This document shows positions 1 to 9,177 of a stretch of DNA of 64,000 nucleotides, piece after piece. The translations under genes were made by a program, and so were the position numbers. Numbering within the stretch: the stretch's first letter is position 1; every line of letters begins with the position of its first letter. The notes beneath the pieces are model-generated. The model saw nothing but the letters and a program-made list of their open reading frames with translations, did not search any database and was not told where the DNA came from. The stretch comes from Lamellibrachia satsuma. Its lineage: Eukaryota; Annelida; Polychaeta; Sabellida; Siboglinidae. The stretch lies in assembly GCA_033239005.1 (NCBI GenBank), contig BSQZ01000026.1:4672001-4736000 (forward strand). The letters run 5' to 3'.

Positions 1-70
1 CGAGCAAGACAAATATGTATTTGGGCAGCGGTTTGATGCTGCCGAGCGCCGTCGTCATGAGTTCCCTGTG
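1..70 (+). pseudogene. Block K fragment at window edge
   Basis: Matches block K of the other units (for example 35,758-35,827) up to the bases ccctgt and then breaks off into unrelated sequence at about 71. It keeps the stretch around tttgggcag that is deleted from the U1 copy at 7,129. It may be the end of another outer unit lying left of the window, or a displaced fragment. No stop codon or function can be assigned from this piece. Confidence 0.6.
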
Positions 71-460
71 AAAGTGACAAAACCGTTATCTGAATGCAAA
101 GGCGTCTAATCCGCCTGAGAAAACAGATGACAGTGACAGGAGACCAGTATATTAGGGGGGGTTGGGGACATATTCAAACTAGTGCAGCCTCCCTCTGATA
201 AGTTACATCAAAGCAGAACAAGTCACATTATAATATAATTACTTAGCAGTCCACTTTTGTTTATTTCAGTTAATTAGACACAGTCACCTTTTCTCAAGTC
301 CATGTGAAGAGCACACATCTATTGAGAGTTGACTAAGTAGGTTATGTAATGTTTTGCAATTCGACAAGTTGCGGTGTCTGGCTTTTCAGTAATCCACACT
401 CAAAGGTGATATTTGGGTCTGTTTACATAGGTGTATTGTGGCACCAGGTAAAAAAATATA
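71..460. other. Non-repeated segment, no gene seen
   Basis: This 390-bp AT-rich stretch has no second copy in the window. It sits between the truncated block K piece and the interior of an RTE-like fragment, so both ends are rearrangement breakpoints. A run of g residues lies near 157. An open frame starts at 349 but runs straight into antisense retrotransposon sequence, so I do not call it a gene. Confidence 0.6.
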
Positions 461-1196
461 CTTTCCTTTTCAGATTTTTCAAAATGTTTCTGTCCAACAT
501 GACTCCCTCTACCTTTCCCCGAGCATTCGCTCCCTGTTGTATCCGACATCGCATTTCTACCTCTGAATGCTCATCCTCATTAACCATTCCTCCAAGTTAC
601 CAAGGGGTGCGATAGCATACCGGTTAGAAGGCCGGACTCTCAGTCGAGAGAACCCGGTTTCAAATCCCACTGCGGTCGCTTCGAACCTTTGGCAAGTTTG
701 ATCACCCCACGTTGCCACAGTTCACTCAGCTGTATAAATGAGTACCTGGCAATACAGACAGTGGTGGATATGTGAACGAATAGCCTTCACGCAGCAATTG
801 CAGCGTGGCTGAATACTTCCCAAAGAAGTTGAGATGGCTTTGGAATGAACAGTTCTACCAGGGTGTGAAGTGTAAAGCGCTTTGAGCAGTCGTATGGACC
901 GGATACCGCGCTATATAAGAACATACTTTTACTTTTTACACAAAGCCATCCACTTGGTTGAACTCCTCATCATCCAAACTAATGTTCAAGTCCTCTCTCT
1001 GATGTCAAACACACACCTCTTCTATCTTCTCCCGGCTCATTATCGGTCCGTGCTTCTTGAACATCCCCTTCCATTGCTCCAACACTTCCTGTAGTTCTTG
1101 TTTTTTGTCTGCTATCATGGACAGATCGTTTGCATACATCCCCTTCCTGTGAACATCCTTTATGCTGATCTTCCTGCTGATTAGTGCCACCACCAT
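461..1196 (-). pseudogene. RTE-like reverse transcriptase C-terminal fragment (copy 0), split by a SINE
   Basis: Read on the minus strand, this is the same dead reverse transcriptase fragment that fills the inner array: start near 1,196, a YAND box in place of YADD, then the segment beginning MVNEDEHSEVE that lies on the far side of the SINE. It ends early at about 461, inside the segment KKLKRK, where it joins unique sequence. A SINE interrupts it at 601-935. Non-LTR enzymes of this kind copy RNA into DNA at the target site; this copy cannot. Confidence 0.75.
601..935 (+). mobile_element. tRNA-derived SINE with L2-like tail, intact-looking
   Basis: Absent from every other copy of this RTE fragment, so it is a discrete 335-bp insertion. 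Its head has pol III promoter-like boxes: an A-box-like tagcataccgg at 613-623 and a B-box ggtttcaaatcc at 656-667. The tail has the motif aaagcgctttgag followed by gcgctatataag (about 872-916), typical of SINEs that borrow an L2-type 3' end. The insertion is flanked by ttac at 597-600 and 936-939, a possible 4-bp target site duplication. SINEs are non-coding and use LINE enzymes supplied in trans. Confidence 0.8.
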
Positions 1197-1295
1197 GATA
1201 AAGAGTAAAGGGTCATTTCCTTGCCTCTAAACGATGTTAACTTTAAACTCTTTCGACAACCCATATCCAACCACAACTCTTGTTTTTGTTCTCAG

Positions 1296-1398
1296 GAACA
1301 TGACAGTTCTGGGTGTTGCACGCCATGACACAGAACTGACTAAATACAACCAATTCATTACAAAGTCAGACTCCCAGATAAGTCAGACTCCCAGATAA
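1296..1398 (+). pseudogene. Lone X1 exon with 17-bp tandem duplication at its end
   Basis: Acceptor ttgttctcag precedes 1,296 and the 86-bp exon is open in the same frame as the array copies (NMTVLGVARHDTEL...). At its 3' end the 17 bases covering gtcagactcccagataa are repeated (1,365-1,381 and 1,382-1,398), and the sequence then jumps to the intron upstream of Y5. No X2 follows. This is the scar of a deletion that removed X2 and Y1-Y4 from U1. Confidence 0.6.
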
Positions 1399-1491
1399 GT
1401 TATTTTGTAATTTCTGTAAACTATTATAATGATCAAACTACAACACTGACTGATATGTATTGCCTGTATAGACTTGATGTCATCATTCCAG

Positions 1492-1663
1492 GTGCCACCA
1501 TCAAACCTCAGTCACAAAAGTCAGTACACAACATGACTACATCAGTGGACGACACAGAGCCATTCGATTACACAACAATTGACGTACCAGCAGTAAAGAC
1601 GTCACGACAGGACGGCGTCGGTGTCACCTGGACAAACCACACAAGGATGAGAACATCGACAGC
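1492..1663 (+). pseudogene. Gene X exon Y5, U1 copy, one base short
   Basis: Acceptor catcattccag and donor gtaagttc bound the block. The U2 and U5 copies are 173 bp and open (GATIKPQSQKS...). This one is 172 bp: cacctggacaaa replaces cacctgggacaaa near 1,628, shifting the frame for the last third. Residues are polar and rich in T, D and K with no membrane segment. The product is not recognised. Confidence 0.55.
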
Positions 1664-1682
1664 GTAAGTTCTTGGCTCAAGC

Positions 1683-1812
1683 TAATTATTGCACTCACAG
1701 CCAAGTCAGTCTTTACGCAGACATTACAGCTTACTTGAAGTGTAAAGTGATTGTTGTACTCACAGCCCAGTCAGTCTTTACACATATATTACAGCTTACT
1801 TGAAGTGTAAAG
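1683..1812 (+). repeat. 65-bp minisatellite, about 2 copies (U1)
   Basis: Tandem repeats with core cactcacagcc-aagtcagtcttta...acattacagcttacttgaagtgtaaag follow the Y5 donor inside the intron. U1 has two copies, against about six in U2, U3 and U4 and five in U5. Intronic and non-coding as far as I can see. Confidence 0.8.
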
Positions 1813-1898
1813 AGCTCTCTTGCTCTTGCATTAAAAACACGCTGGAAGGAGTTGTAGACCGAACTGCCCCAGGTATATGGGTAGCTGTCTTGCCCCAG

Positions 1899-2100
1899 GG
1901 GGCACCAAGATGGCTTTTTGGGGTATTTTTACTGCTGCAAATGTTGATCCTTTTATGGTCGTCGGCACACTGCTTCAAATGTTCATCCTATCATTCCACT
2001 AGTATTCAAAAGATGTGTAATATAGATGTAATGTTTGGTCGAATTATATATACTTTTGGAATGGAACCATTGGTTGATTCAGACAGAAAAGGAAGCATTT
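1899..2100 (+). pseudogene. Gene X block Y6 with hydrophobic stretch, U1 copy
   Basis: Acceptor cttgccccag precedes 1,899. In the phase left by Y5 (phase 0) the block reads GAPRWLFGVFLLLQML..., a strongly hydrophobic stretch of about 20 residues that could be a membrane anchor, ending at a stop near 2,100. A second frame also looks protein-like (GTKMAFWGIFTAAN...). I could not find a convincing donor, so the exon end and the true frame are uncertain. Confidence 0.4.
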
Positions 2101-2159
2101 AAGTAGACAGGTTTTCTTACATCTATGTGTAACAAGATATTTGTAAAAAAAAATTTGTG

Positions 2160-2593
2160 ACATATTCACATGGCCTGCATTAAAAGAAACTGTAGAAAAT
2201 TTGACCCATTCATTTATTGGCTTTTGGGATGATGAAATGACGACATCTGTTAATATCATTGCAGACACAATGGGTCAGCTCTTTACTCCATCTCTCGTGA
2301 GTAGTCCGTCACCACGAAGAAGTGAGTTGATTGTTGTGCATCAATCAGCTGACATTTTCCCAGAAGCATATGGTAAGTGAGCAAGGAATATATATTTAGA
2401 CTGAATTAATATTACACCATTAATTATTTCAGTACTATGCGGGAAAGTTCATTTTGGCAAAAGTGTACCCTTTACGTGAAAACGCCCACATACAAATATA
2501 TTTATTATTACCTTTGTTAAATTTAATTTATATAAATGTTATAACTTATTGTATTATTAAAAAAATACCGTTGCAGTCGACGGTCCAACATAA
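2160..2593 (+). pseudogene. Gene X blocks Y7-Y8, U1 copy
   Basis: An open block reading TWPALKETVENLTHSF... runs to the donor tggtaagtga (exon end 2,372). The next acceptor, ccgttgcag, ends at 2,576, and phase continuity there gives VDGPT and a TAA at 2,591-2,593, a plausible end of gene X. Compared with U2-U5, U1 has tccgtcacc (S-T to S-P) and lacks the upstream ATG. The acceptor of Y7 is not clear. Confidence 0.45.
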
Positions 2594-2794
2594 TGAAGAT
2601 ATTGCCATATGGTTTCTCCTGGAAGTGTTTAAGGACAATCAATGCAGACTGTTCTGGCGACACAGCAAATGATCAAGTGTTGACTGAATTAATACCATTC
2701 AGTGAACCATGTGTAGGTGTTAAATCTGTTATTGACCAGACTTGAGCGGATCTACACACTGGGTAGTGGGTCCAGGAAGTGTATGGAAGGAGAC

Positions 2795-3213
2795 CATTTT
2801 CTTGCTGAAGCTGTCTGCCGCATTTGATACCATTGGTCACAGGACAACTTATTAAAAGTGTGTCAATGTGGTGTGGCATATCTGGAACAGAGCTGGTTCT
2901 CATAATATTTAACTGATAGATGCAAAAGAATGAAGATAGCGAATTGTTTCTCAGCTACGCTCCCTACTTCACGTAATGTTCCTCAGGGTGTTTCACTCTC
3001 TACGCTACTCTACTTGGCTCAGTTATCCAACGTCACAACTTGGATCACCAAGTGTATGCTAATAAATCACAGACCTATGCTATTTTGGCTACATGAGATA
3101 CAAATCACTTCCAAAACTAGCTCAGGGATTGTCTCCACAAAATCTTCCATTGGATGACAGAGACCACATTAAAGTTAAATGCAAGTAAATCCGAGTTAGT
3201 TATTATTGGTGGG
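2795..3213 (+). pseudogene. Decayed CR1/L2-like reverse transcriptase fragment (+), U1
   Basis: Several frames together spell RT landmarks in order: LSAAFDTIGH (RT motif around the first catalytic Asp), TLPTSRNVPQG (the PQG loop), and WMTETTLKLNASKSELVIIG (the conserved segment after the YxDD box). Frameshifts and stops separate them, and the YxDD box itself is not recognisable. It is older than the minus-strand CR1/L2-like element of the same unit and occurs in all five outer units, so it predates the amplification. Confidence 0.7.
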
Positions 3214-4107
3214 GTAAATTTTGCATGTCTATTTGAATCGATTAGGTGCGCACAATATGTTGCAAGACGTTTCCTTATGTGTCAGACTTTAGATTGCATG
3301 TAGAGAAGCACAGTAAAATCAAAACGTGTGGAAAGCATTAGCTTAACAGTGTCGCCTGGCTGTTCTTCGATGAGAACAAATTTGCATGTTTGCTGGAGTG
3401 CCATAAAACACTAATATTATATAGCCTTTTTGTTTAGGGAGTGACGTAGAGTGATATAATGAAAGCATTGATTTACTAAAATGCAAGGAAGGACATCAAC
3501 GTAATAATTTACATGTAATTGATTACGGATTGACAGACGTTTGCTACGATGACAATAAAACTGATGCCGATTGACCAACTAATGCGAATCGAGAATAATA
3601 ACCTGAATCTGAATATGTAATGATCGATGTACTTTTGTTTAAAAAATAAGAGTCCAATGACGTGAGTGACACTTAGCATTATCTGCTATTTGGTTGCACC
3701 TCCTATCGGTCGCTGGAGAGACCAATCCACAGTCACCGGGTCTCTTATGGTTACATATCGAGCAGCTCTCAGGGGAGAGATTTGTCGGCCCCCAGACCTT
3801 CCTGTAGTTCTCCAGCCAAACTACTGACAATCCCTATATGTTGAGCTTGTAACCTCCTATGACAACACGACAACCCGTTTATATAGTAGGTAAACCTATT
3901 TAGCTGAATTTGTGGTGTGAACTCTTGAAACAGGTTAACTTTACATTTAACTGATATAACAACTACTAATTAAACAATTTAGTTAATTAGAATGTTTCTT
4001 ATATGGCATAGTTCATGTTGTAATGCTGCAAAGTGTATAACATGCATAAATAATATTACTAGTCTATGTTATTGATATTGAATTATGCAGATCTAGTGGT
4101 GAAATTA
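3214..4107. other. Intergenic segment, no gene supported
   Basis: AT-rich sequence repeated in all five units (U2 23,807-24,700, U3 31,139-32,033, U4 42,290-43,148, U5 57,020-57,914). A 63-codon antisense frame at 3,639-3,830 is kept in most copies but has no start context or family resemblance. U4 lacks about 30 bp near 42,900 (ctgacaatccctatatgttgagc...). Probably the 3' flank of gene X and the upstream region of gene M. Confidence 0.5.
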
Positions 4108-4108
4108 T

Positions 4109-4143
4109 GCGCATGCGCCGGAAGTGATCACTCTAAGATGGCG
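4109..4143 (+). promoter_or_regulatory. Gene M promoter: NRF1 + ETS + YY1 cluster, U1
   Basis: Within 35 bp lie gcgcatgcgc (4,109-4,118, palindromic NRF1 consensus), ccggaagtg (4,118-4,126, ETS consensus) and aagatggcg (4,135-4,143, YY1-type site whose ATG is the likely start codon). In animals this order marks TATA-less promoters of housekeeping genes, with YY1 just downstream of the start site. The neighbourhood is otherwise AT-rich, so the cluster stands out. Confidence 0.75.
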
Positions 4144-5101
4144 TCTACTAGAACGTTGGCCGTGTAATTGATATCAACAACCCTACAAAACCCTGTCTTA
4201 GGAATACAACACACTCCAAGTGGAAAAGGTTTATTATATTGGCAATAGTATCATCGAACAGTTGTGATAACTGGTATGTCTGTTTATTATCTATGCATCT
4301 AGCAATTCCCACCGCCGTTACTTTGTTAACTGTTACGTTAGCCAACAATAAGCCAAAACGCATAGAAAGTGTCTCGTCTCCTTGCCAGCAACAGTCTAGC
4401 CAAATTTTCGTGCGACTAATACACAGTCATGAGTTGCATCAGAAGCAGAAAAACATAGTTGTCACTAATAAGTAATCTGTCCCAATACATTAATCAAAAC
4501 TCCATATGAAATGATCAATCGTTTGTAGAATGAATAAAATATGTATCAGAATTAAAACCATATCAAATATGTGTACTCCGTAGTATAGATATTATTTATC
4601 TACAAAGCCAAACAATGTTTATACACAAACCTTCCGCATTCTGGTAGGTCACAAAGTCCCTGTTTATAATGCTCCTTTTGTTAGTAGCTGTCTCGAATCA
4701 TCTCTTTCTTCACCAATTTCGTCCGACTGGCTGTCAACGCAATGCATTTCTACCTATCTAGATGAGATCAGCTTTTACAGAGAACACCACAGGAAGCAGA
4801 TAACATGCACTCCAACACGGATGTAGCTCATGAAATGCTATCTTGCACACTCCTCCATATTTCTCCAATTGATCATTCTTCGGTCATGGTAGGCCGTACA
4901 CCGTATACCAATTTTTGGAAGAAGAATCACCAACTTCGCATGGATTGCTATATAAGACACGCTAAATGCAAGAACTCCCCGCATGCTGGCTGGTAAACAG
5001 GAATGAACCATTGTGGTCTGTTGTCTGTGCTGGCGGAAGTAATCAACGAACTACGACACGCATTGTCCATGCGCTCGGACGGCGTTGTCCTGTTTGCATA
5101 A
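4138..5101 (+). pseudogene. Gene M coding blocks, U1 copy with 39-bp internal deletion
   Basis: Starts MASTRTLA at 4,138 with possible donors at gtgtaatt. Later blocks look coding: NNKPKRIESVSSPC... (4,342-4,475), HKVPVYNAPFVSSC... (4,648-4,826) and LAEVINELRHALSMRSDG... (5,030-5,101, ending TAA). I could not phase-link them, so the exon structure is unproven and the product unrecognised. U1 has lost 39 bp in the third block between two gaagca repeats, an in-frame loss of 13 codons including the segment before MLKQITCTP. Confidence 0.45.
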
Positions 5102-5301
5102 CATAATCTATTGCAGCACCACGCCTTGACACCTGTCAACGCCCTGAATGATTTTGTAATCCTCACTTAGAAGCGCAATTTCTATGTCGCAATTATTCTG
5201 GTATCCTAATTGTATCGACACATGCGTGTTGTTCTATTGAGGATACGTAATCGTTCTGTTTACAGCAATTTTCTCAACATGGTTACACCAAAAAATAATA
5301 G

Positions 5302-6375
5302 TAATTTTGTACTCGTTGGAGTTTAGCCAAGTTTCTTTTAGCAATGTTGTTTGGTAGTGAATTGCAATAGTCAAGTCGACTGCTAATTAGTGCCGTTGAT
5401 ATTGTTTTAGCAGTAGATATAGATATGTGACGCCGAATTCGACGAAGATCACGAATATGATAGAAACATGATTTACATACTTGAGAGATATGCTGGCGAA
5501 AGTTGAAATCACTGTCAAAGATAACACCTAGATTACGAACAGTATCTGATGGGAATGTATCACTGCCAAGCAGTTTAACAGGAAAATGGTTGATGACTTT
5601 ACTTCGTTGTTGTTTAGTGCCAATAATAATAAGGTCTGTTTTATCTGGATTAAGCTTTAGCTTACTTGATTCCATCCACGACAAGATATCAGTAAGGCAA
5701 TCACAAAAAGTCGAAAGAGATTCTTGTACATTTGATTGTGAAAGTGATATGTAAACCTGTGTGTCATCAGCATAAAGGTGATGACTGAGATTACGATTAG
5801 CAATAACTTGGTTGAGCGATGTAGTATATAAGCTGAACAGAACAGGGCCAAGGACGGATCCTTGTGGCACTCCAAATGGTAGATGTTGTTGGCTAGATAA
5901 TGTGCCAGATATGTTAATACTTTGATATCTGTCTGACAAAAATGATTTGGACCACCAAAGAGCTGGGCCAGAAATTCCAAAATATCTATGGAGGCGTTGT
6001 AAAAGGATTGAATGATCAATCGTATCGAAAGCAGCTGAGAGATCAAGCAAAGTGAGTGCTGTGACTTTGCCATTGTCCATGTTATCAACTATATCATTGT
6101 GTATCTTGAGAAGAGCTGTTTCAGTAGAATGGAATCGTTTATATGCAGACTGTAGATCATTTGATAAGTGATGGTTGTAAATATGTTCATGAAGGCGATT
6201 AGCAACAACTTTTTCCAATATTTTTGACAGAAAACTGAGATAAGAGATAGGACGATAATTCCTTAGGTCATCTTTGCACAAAGTTTGTTTTTTAATAAGA
6301 GGATTTACAAGAGCTTGTTTGAAATCCTGTGGAACAACTCCACTCTGCATTGAAAGGTTTATGATAGTAGTACGC
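5302..6375 (-). mobile_element. CR1/L2-like non-LTR retrotransposon, truncated at both ends (U1)
   Basis: On the minus strand an open frame of 364 codons covers the reverse transcriptase: LRNYRPISYLSFLSKILEKV, a HSTETALLK block, LLDLSAAFDTIDH, GVPQGSVLGPVLF and an intact YADD box. The endonuclease end is missing (5' truncation, usual for LINEs). Relative to U3, 5' and 3' joints show an internal loss of about 500 bp: the sequence passes from ataatagtaat straight to tttgtactcg, removing the last part of the protein and most of the (ATT)n tail, with AAT homology at the break. Confidence 0.9.
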
Positions 6376-6392
6376 ATCAGTTAGTGTACGTT

Positions 6393-6569
6393 CAGTGTTC
6401 AAAGTGTTTTACACTTCACCACTAGCACACCTGTTCATTCCAACTCCATCTCGACTTCTCTGGGAAGCACTCAGTCATGCTGCAGTTACTGCTCGAAGAC
6501 CATTCGTACGTATAATCACCACTGCCTATAGCCAGATACTCATTCATACAAACGAATGAGCTGTGGCAA
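6393..6569 (-). mobile_element. Decayed SINE, minus strand (U1)
   Basis: The reverse complement shares blocks with the younger SINE at 601-935 in the same order: gaatgagtatctggc, cttcccagagaag, gatgg-gttggaatgaacag and gtgaagtgtaaaacactttga. The tRNA head is missing. It occupies the same place in all five units, and the CR1/L2-like insertion of U1, U3 and U4 lies just beyond its 3' end. Confidence 0.7.
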
Positions 6570-7128
6570 CGTTCGGTGAAACAAATTGCCAAAGCTTCAA
6601 ACCGGCAGCAAGACGGTTCAAGCTAGGGTTTTCACGACTAGGAACCTGACGTTCTATCTGGAACGTTGTCACGCCCCATTCGATGGGAGAAAAGGAGAAG
6701 GGTCAGAGAAGAAGCGAGGAAGGGAGAAGAGGGAGCGCGGGAGGGAGATGTGCCGTTTGTTTGTTAATGCAGACATATACAAGTGTTTAGCAATATTTAA
6801 TATGGCCATGGTTCGCACCACGCTGTAGCTTACTCATGCGCGCATCTTACTGCTAACACTAGTACGAAAAGTAAAATAATAAACCGCGCAAAAACAAATG
6901 TTGCAACATAGGCCTCTATAGCTCAATGCGCATACCAGCTCATATCACGGCATGTGGCTTTTATTAAACGTCGGCAGGGAAGCGTGTCTGCGTATCAGTG
7001 TTTGTTACACACGTGTATCCTGGTACAAAGTCAACACTTGTGTCGCACGCGGTGTCTTTGATGGGGAGCGTTGAATGCTATATCAAAGATGATTGATTGT
7101 TTGCTATAATGTTTACATCATCTAACGT
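6570..7128. other. Segment upstream of block K, no gene supported
   Basis: Moderately GC-rich with purine runs (ggaagggagaagagggagcgcggg, near 6,718) and several CpG-bearing words such as catgcgcgcatc. It could hold the 5' region or promoter of block K but shows no clear core motif set. An 80-codon open frame at 6,586 is not preserved as an open frame in U2 and U5. Confidence 0.4.
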
Positions 7129-7527
7129 GTGTCCTGGAACGAAACTAGCATTGGTATCGCATCAAAGAGACGTCGGAGTCGTGCATCAGTGCTTCACTTG
7201 AATTGGATGGAGGCAGAGTCTTGTAAGAGCAGTTGCTGTAGACGTGGGCGAATGGATGAAGATTGGGTGACGTCGAGCAAGACAAATCGCCGTCGTCATG
7301 AGTTCCCTGTCGTCGATGAACTGTCGCATCAAACATACGACCACATTGTCGCCGTTGTCGAAGCCTCCTATTTTCGAGGCGCCGACGTCGTCGCGATCAC
7401 CGACGTAGAGACGCAATCCCCACTCGTCTTCGACGTGTTTCAACAGTTGACTGCAAACTTAGCGCGAGATTATCGCGAAGCCGCCCTGGCAATAGACAAA
7501 GTTAGCGGCGTGTTGGATTTACAGTGA
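7129..7527 (+). pseudogene. Block K, U1 copy with 32-bp deletion
   Basis: The downstream frame (RRRHEFPVVDELSHQ... to VSGVLDLQ, stop 7,525-7,527) has strongly coding third positions (gtc, gcc, gac, ctc) unlike the AT-rich surroundings, and AATAAA follows at 7,543. In U3 and U4 the frame is entered after the acceptor-like tatttgggcag. In U1 32 bp including that acceptor are deleted at about 7,287. A second overlapping frame (MSWNETSIGIASK...) reads from 7,129. Product unrecognised; the 85-residue C-terminal segment has no membrane region. Confidence 0.5.
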
Positions 7528-7934
7528 GCTCACAGTTGTTCTAATAAATCAGTATTTGCGCTGAGTAGTAATGGCTTATGTTTTGGTAACCAGATTGATT
7601 TGTTTAATGTTTTTATTTATACTTTCACTGTACATCCTTCTTGTCAAAGGATATTTGATTTTTTATGAGCATGCTGTAGTCAAGAAAAGTACGTCGTTTA
7701 AATGAGTACAACCATATGGTAACATGCATATTGCTCAAACAAAGATACATATGAGAGATTGATTTTGTAAATATTTAGCAAATATTCTATTGAAATAATG
7801 TTTTTTCTCATAAGCAATTTATACACTGCTTATGAAAATGTTGACCATATTATTGTATTTATTAAACATAACTTTTTTTACCAAACTTTTCCTCTTTTTT
7901 CACTGATGTTCATGGGTTAGGTTCAGGTAAAATA

Positions 7935-8759
7935 TTGTCCAGTCATTCTTTCTTCTTTTCTTTCCATACTTTTTTTATCGGCTGCCCCCTCTCCATCTTT
8001 CATCTTCCCCCGATCTTCTCATATCCCACCTCACGCAGTCCTTCGATCTTAGCTGTTCGTTCCCCTTTTCTTGCATCCTTGATGTTTTTTCACCTTTCCC
8101 TTCCACTCTCTTCACTAGTATGTCTGCATCCATCCTTACCATGTGGCCTGCCCATTTCAACTTGCTTCTCACCAATCTTCCTGTTGAACTGTTTTGTTGC
8201 ATCACATATTTCTCAGGTCGTTAATCTTTCTTTCGTCAACCCTCTTTGCTCGTGTTATTCGACAAAACCAGAACCAACTTTCAGCTGCTGTTGTTGTTCT
8301 GTCAACGCCACTGTCTCCAGATACAGATTAAGGCATGCTTGTGTAACACAAGCTCTCAGGACTTTCCTTTTCAGCTTTTTCAAAATGTTTCTGTCCAACA
8401 TGACTTCCTCTACCTTTCCCCCAAGTATTCGCTCCCTGTTGTATCCGGCATCGCATTTCTACCTCTGAATGCTCATCGTCATTAACCATTCCTCCAAGTT
8501 ACACAAAGCCATCCACTTGGTTGAACTCCTTATCATCCAAAGTAATGTTCAAGTCCTCTCTCTGATGTCAAACCCACATCTCTTCTGTCTTCTCCCGGCT
8601 CATTATCGGTCCGTGCTTCTTGAACATCCCCTTCCATTGCTCCAACACTTCCTGTAGTTCTTGTTTTTTGTCTGCTATCATGGCCAGATCGTTTGCATAC
8701 ATCCCCTTCCTAAGAAGATCCTTCATGCTGATCTTCTTGCTGATTAATGCCACCACCAT
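7935..8759 (-). pseudogene. RTE-like RT fragment, inner copy 1
   Basis: Minus-strand order: MVVALIS... with MYANDLAMIADKKQEL (YAND at the catalytic box), then MVNEDEHSEVEMR, RNILKKLKRKVLRACVTQ, GRLVRSKLKWAGHMVRMDAD and CVRWDMRRSGEDERWR, the C-terminal signature of RTE-like elements often annotated as craniofacial-development-protein-2-like. Stops and frameshifts separate these blocks. The upstream RT palm, endonuclease and 3' tail are missing. Copy 1 has ltype variants (MKDLLRK). Confidence 0.85.
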
Positions 8760-8859
8760 GATAAAGAGTAAAGGGTCATTTCCTTGCCTCTAACCGATGT
8801 TAACTTTAAACTCTTCCGACAACCCATATCCAACGACAACTCTTCTTTTTTGTTCTCAG

Positions 8860-9177
8860 GAACATGACAGTTCTGGGTGTTGCACGCCATGACACAGAAC
8901 TGACTAAATACAACCAACTCATTACAAAGTCAGACTCCCAGATAAGTACAAAAGGTGTTGGAATGAACAGGTCAGCCAGGGAGTGAACTGTTAAGCACGT
9001 TAAACAATCCCAAGGAGTGGATACAGTGGTGTGTAAACATAAACATGCCTTTACTTTAGGTCTTTTTACAGGTGCTGCGGCAGCCAGGAACAATTTTGGT
9101 GGACCGAGAGTGAACAATATCAAGGGTTACTTCAATCAGATCGCGCTTGCCTATCCCCACTTTGTGTGTTTGTACAG
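8860..9177 (+). CDS. Exon pair X1-X2, inner copy 1 (both open)
   Basis: X1 is 8,860-8,945 (acceptor ttgttctcag, donor gtacaaaa) and X2 is 9,072-9,177 (acceptor ttttacag, donor gttggtg). X1 enters in phase 2 and leaves in phase 1; X2 enters in phase 1 and leaves in phase 2. Joined they give one serine codon at the junction and 64 codons: NMTVLGVARHDTEL... then AAAARNNFGGPRVNN...YPHFVCLY. The intron contains a degraded SINE tail. Not recognised as a known family; N-M-T is a possible N-glycosylation site. Confidence 0.55.

Noticed and set aside
613..667. A functional tRNA gene
   Set aside because: A and B boxes are present but the cloverleaf is not completed and a SINE body and tail follow.
3639..3830. 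Conserved 63-codon antisense frame MSVVWLENYRKVWG...
   Set aside because: Preserved only as far as the units themselves are near-identical; disrupted in U4; no start context.
5503..5754. Plus-strand and alternate minus-strand frames over the CR1/L2-like element (also 34,143-34,574 and 45,258-45,689)
   Set aside because: Shadows of the reverse transcriptase frame; no motifs of their own.
7145..7443. Minus-strand frames over block K
   Set aside because: Codon third positions favour the plus-strand frame; antisense frames mirror its GC pattern.
8469..8657. Repeated 60-220 codon plus-strand frames in the inner array (for example MLILINHSSKLHKAIH..., MSSHSFCFFFPYFS...)
   Set aside because: They are exact antisense readings of the RTE-like fragment, with low-complexity S/F/L/P content, and are not kept independently of it.
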